A DNA stretch of 45,144 nt from an uncultured cyanobacterium (GTDB lineage Bacteria > Cyanobacteriota > Cyanobacteriia > Cyanobacteriales > Nostocaceae), in the NCBI GenBank assembly GCA_903903925.1, contig CAIVAU010000079.1, positions 1 to 45,144 of the forward strand, in the 5' to 3' direction. The position numbers were made by a program, and so were the translations under genes. The first letter of the stretch is position 1. Each line of letters begins with the position of its first letter. The notes under the pieces were generated by a model that saw only the letters and a list, made by a program, of their open reading frames with translations, was not told the origin of the DNA and searched no databases. Shown one piece after another: positions 44,380-45,144 of the stretch.

Positions 44380-44451
44380 GTAAGTTTTTGGCAAAAATAT
44401 TTGTAAGCAAAATATCGATAGGCTGTTGCGCACTTAATTTGTATATGGGAC

Positions 44452-44469
44452 GCGGGCCGAAAAGCCCGC
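44452..44469. repeat. Hairpin gcgggc/gcccgc
   Basis: Six-base arms gcgggc (44452-44457) and gcccgc (44464-44469) with a six-base loop (cgaaaa) lie 70 bases after ankyrin copy 2. It may act as a terminator (actacaataatttt follows), but gggcgaaaagcccg is also a common dispersed cyanobacterial palindrome. Confidence 0.5.
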
Positions 44470-44594
44470 ACTACAATAATTTTACGTTTTCGTCTTATAC
44501 AATCTAGCTGCGCATCAGCTTATCTCAATATTTAAGCTAATTTTCAGAATTGATCTAGCAGAATTAATTTTGGATATGTTACTAGTGCTACTAA

Positions 44595-45144
44595 GAATCA
44601 TGGCTCACCAAAGCCGTTGCGTACCAAAACAGAAATTTGGTTGAACTTCTTCTAGATCGTGGTGCAATAGTTAATGAGAAAACAGGAACTTTTAAGTCTT
44701 CCTCTTTGCATAGGGCAACTAAAGGAATTAAAGGTAGCGTTTGTCAAAACATCTGTGAACTATTGATAGCTCGTGGTGCCGATGTCAATGCACAAGATGA
44801 ATTTGGAAAAACCCCTCTGCATGGGGCTGCCGAGTGTGGAAACCAGGATATCGTAGAGTTTCTGTTAGACTGTGGTGCAGATGTTAATTCCCTAGACTTG
44901 TCAAAAAGTAGTCCATTATTTGAAGCTGCACGGCTTCATAATCCACAGGCAGCGAAGTCTCTTTTGGCTCGTGGTGCATCCGTCAATTTAACAGACACGT
45001 CTGGATGGACACCTCTCCTGCGTGTTTTTCAGCAGTCAGGTAATGATGAGATTGTTAGAGTTCTTGTTACATATGGTGCTGACGTTAATGTTCGAGGTTG
45101 TCGAGGAGAGAGTCCGCTTCATCTAGCTGTCGCGCAGAATAACA
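44595..45144 (+). pseudogene. 5'-truncated third ankyrin-repeat copy, running off the window
   Basis: The frame opens directly after a TAA (44592-44594) with ESWLTKAVAYQNRNLVELLL and continues through at least five ankyrin units (GKTPLHGAAECGNQDIVEFLL, then SGWTPLLRVFQ). It aligns to copies 1 and 2 from about residue 140; the first 140 residues and start codon are missing. The remaining part has no stop to the window end, so it may be recently truncated or use an internal start. It is more diverged from copies 1 and 2 than they are from each other. Confidence 0.82.

Overview
The window comes from a filamentous, heterocyst-type cyanobacterium (order Nostocales is the best guess). The pointers are abundant HIP1 octamers (gcgatcgc), heptanucleotide tandem repeats of the ggagtca / ttttgac type between genes, an XisH-XisI pair, DUF3370 and Uma2 families, a cyanobacterial LexA with its own operator, and a HupS-HupL uptake hydrogenase. 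No phage structural genes and no CRISPR array were seen.

Layout. 0.2-2.5 kb: tRNA-Thr, argF and lexA, ordinary housekeeping genes. 2.6-4.1 kb: an SF2 helicase resembling the restriction helicase linked to DNA phosphorothioation. 4.3-9.7 kb: a secreted Gly/Tyr-rich small protein, an S9 peptidase, xisI-xisH (xisH carries an in-frame repeat insertion) and a DUF3370 protein. 9.7-12 kb: a small ORF translationally coupled to a DndD-like SMC ATPase. 12.1-14.9 kb: an unusual APC-type permease fused to a PAS/histidine kinase. 14.9-16.6 kb: gene debris (Uma2 fragment, two permuted pieces of a GmrSD/SspE-type DUF1524 nuclease domain, an antitoxin stub) around an intact phosphorothioation-associated protein 4. 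16.6-31.2 kb: the core of a dnd (DNA phosphorothioation) island: AIPR protein, DndB-like DGQHR protein, immunity-like protein, papain-fold toxin and dndB on the minus strand; dndC, dndD, then a 2.8-kb interruption (damaged toxin-antitoxin pair, Uma2, MarC, HTH fragment, transposase remnant), then dndE and a phosphorothioation-associated methyltransferase on the plus strand. 31.2-36.6 kb: AmpG-like permease, small membrane proteins, a GNAT enzyme with an in-frame repeat insertion, a HEAT-repeat protein and a transglutaminase-like membrane protein. 36.6-40.3 kb: an AbiEi remnant, then hupS-hupL and a small conserved protein. 40.4-45.1 kb: a secreted EndoU-type toxin followed by three ankyrin-repeat genes, with a decayed second toxin copy between the first two.

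How the genes work together. DndB, DndC, DndD and DndE would insert sulfur into the DNA backbone. DndA is absent, so a housekeeping cysteine desulfurase probably supplies sulfur. The classical DndFGH restriction genes are also absent. Candidate effectors or sensors are the helicase, the orphan DndD-like ATPase, the DGQHR and AIPR proteins and associated protein 4. The most unusual feature is a non-secreted papain-fold toxin whose start codon overlaps the dndB stop codon and which is followed at once by an immunity-like gene. This suggests a suicide or addiction effector wired into the phosphorothioation operon. The function assignments rest on motif recognition alone; no database search was run.
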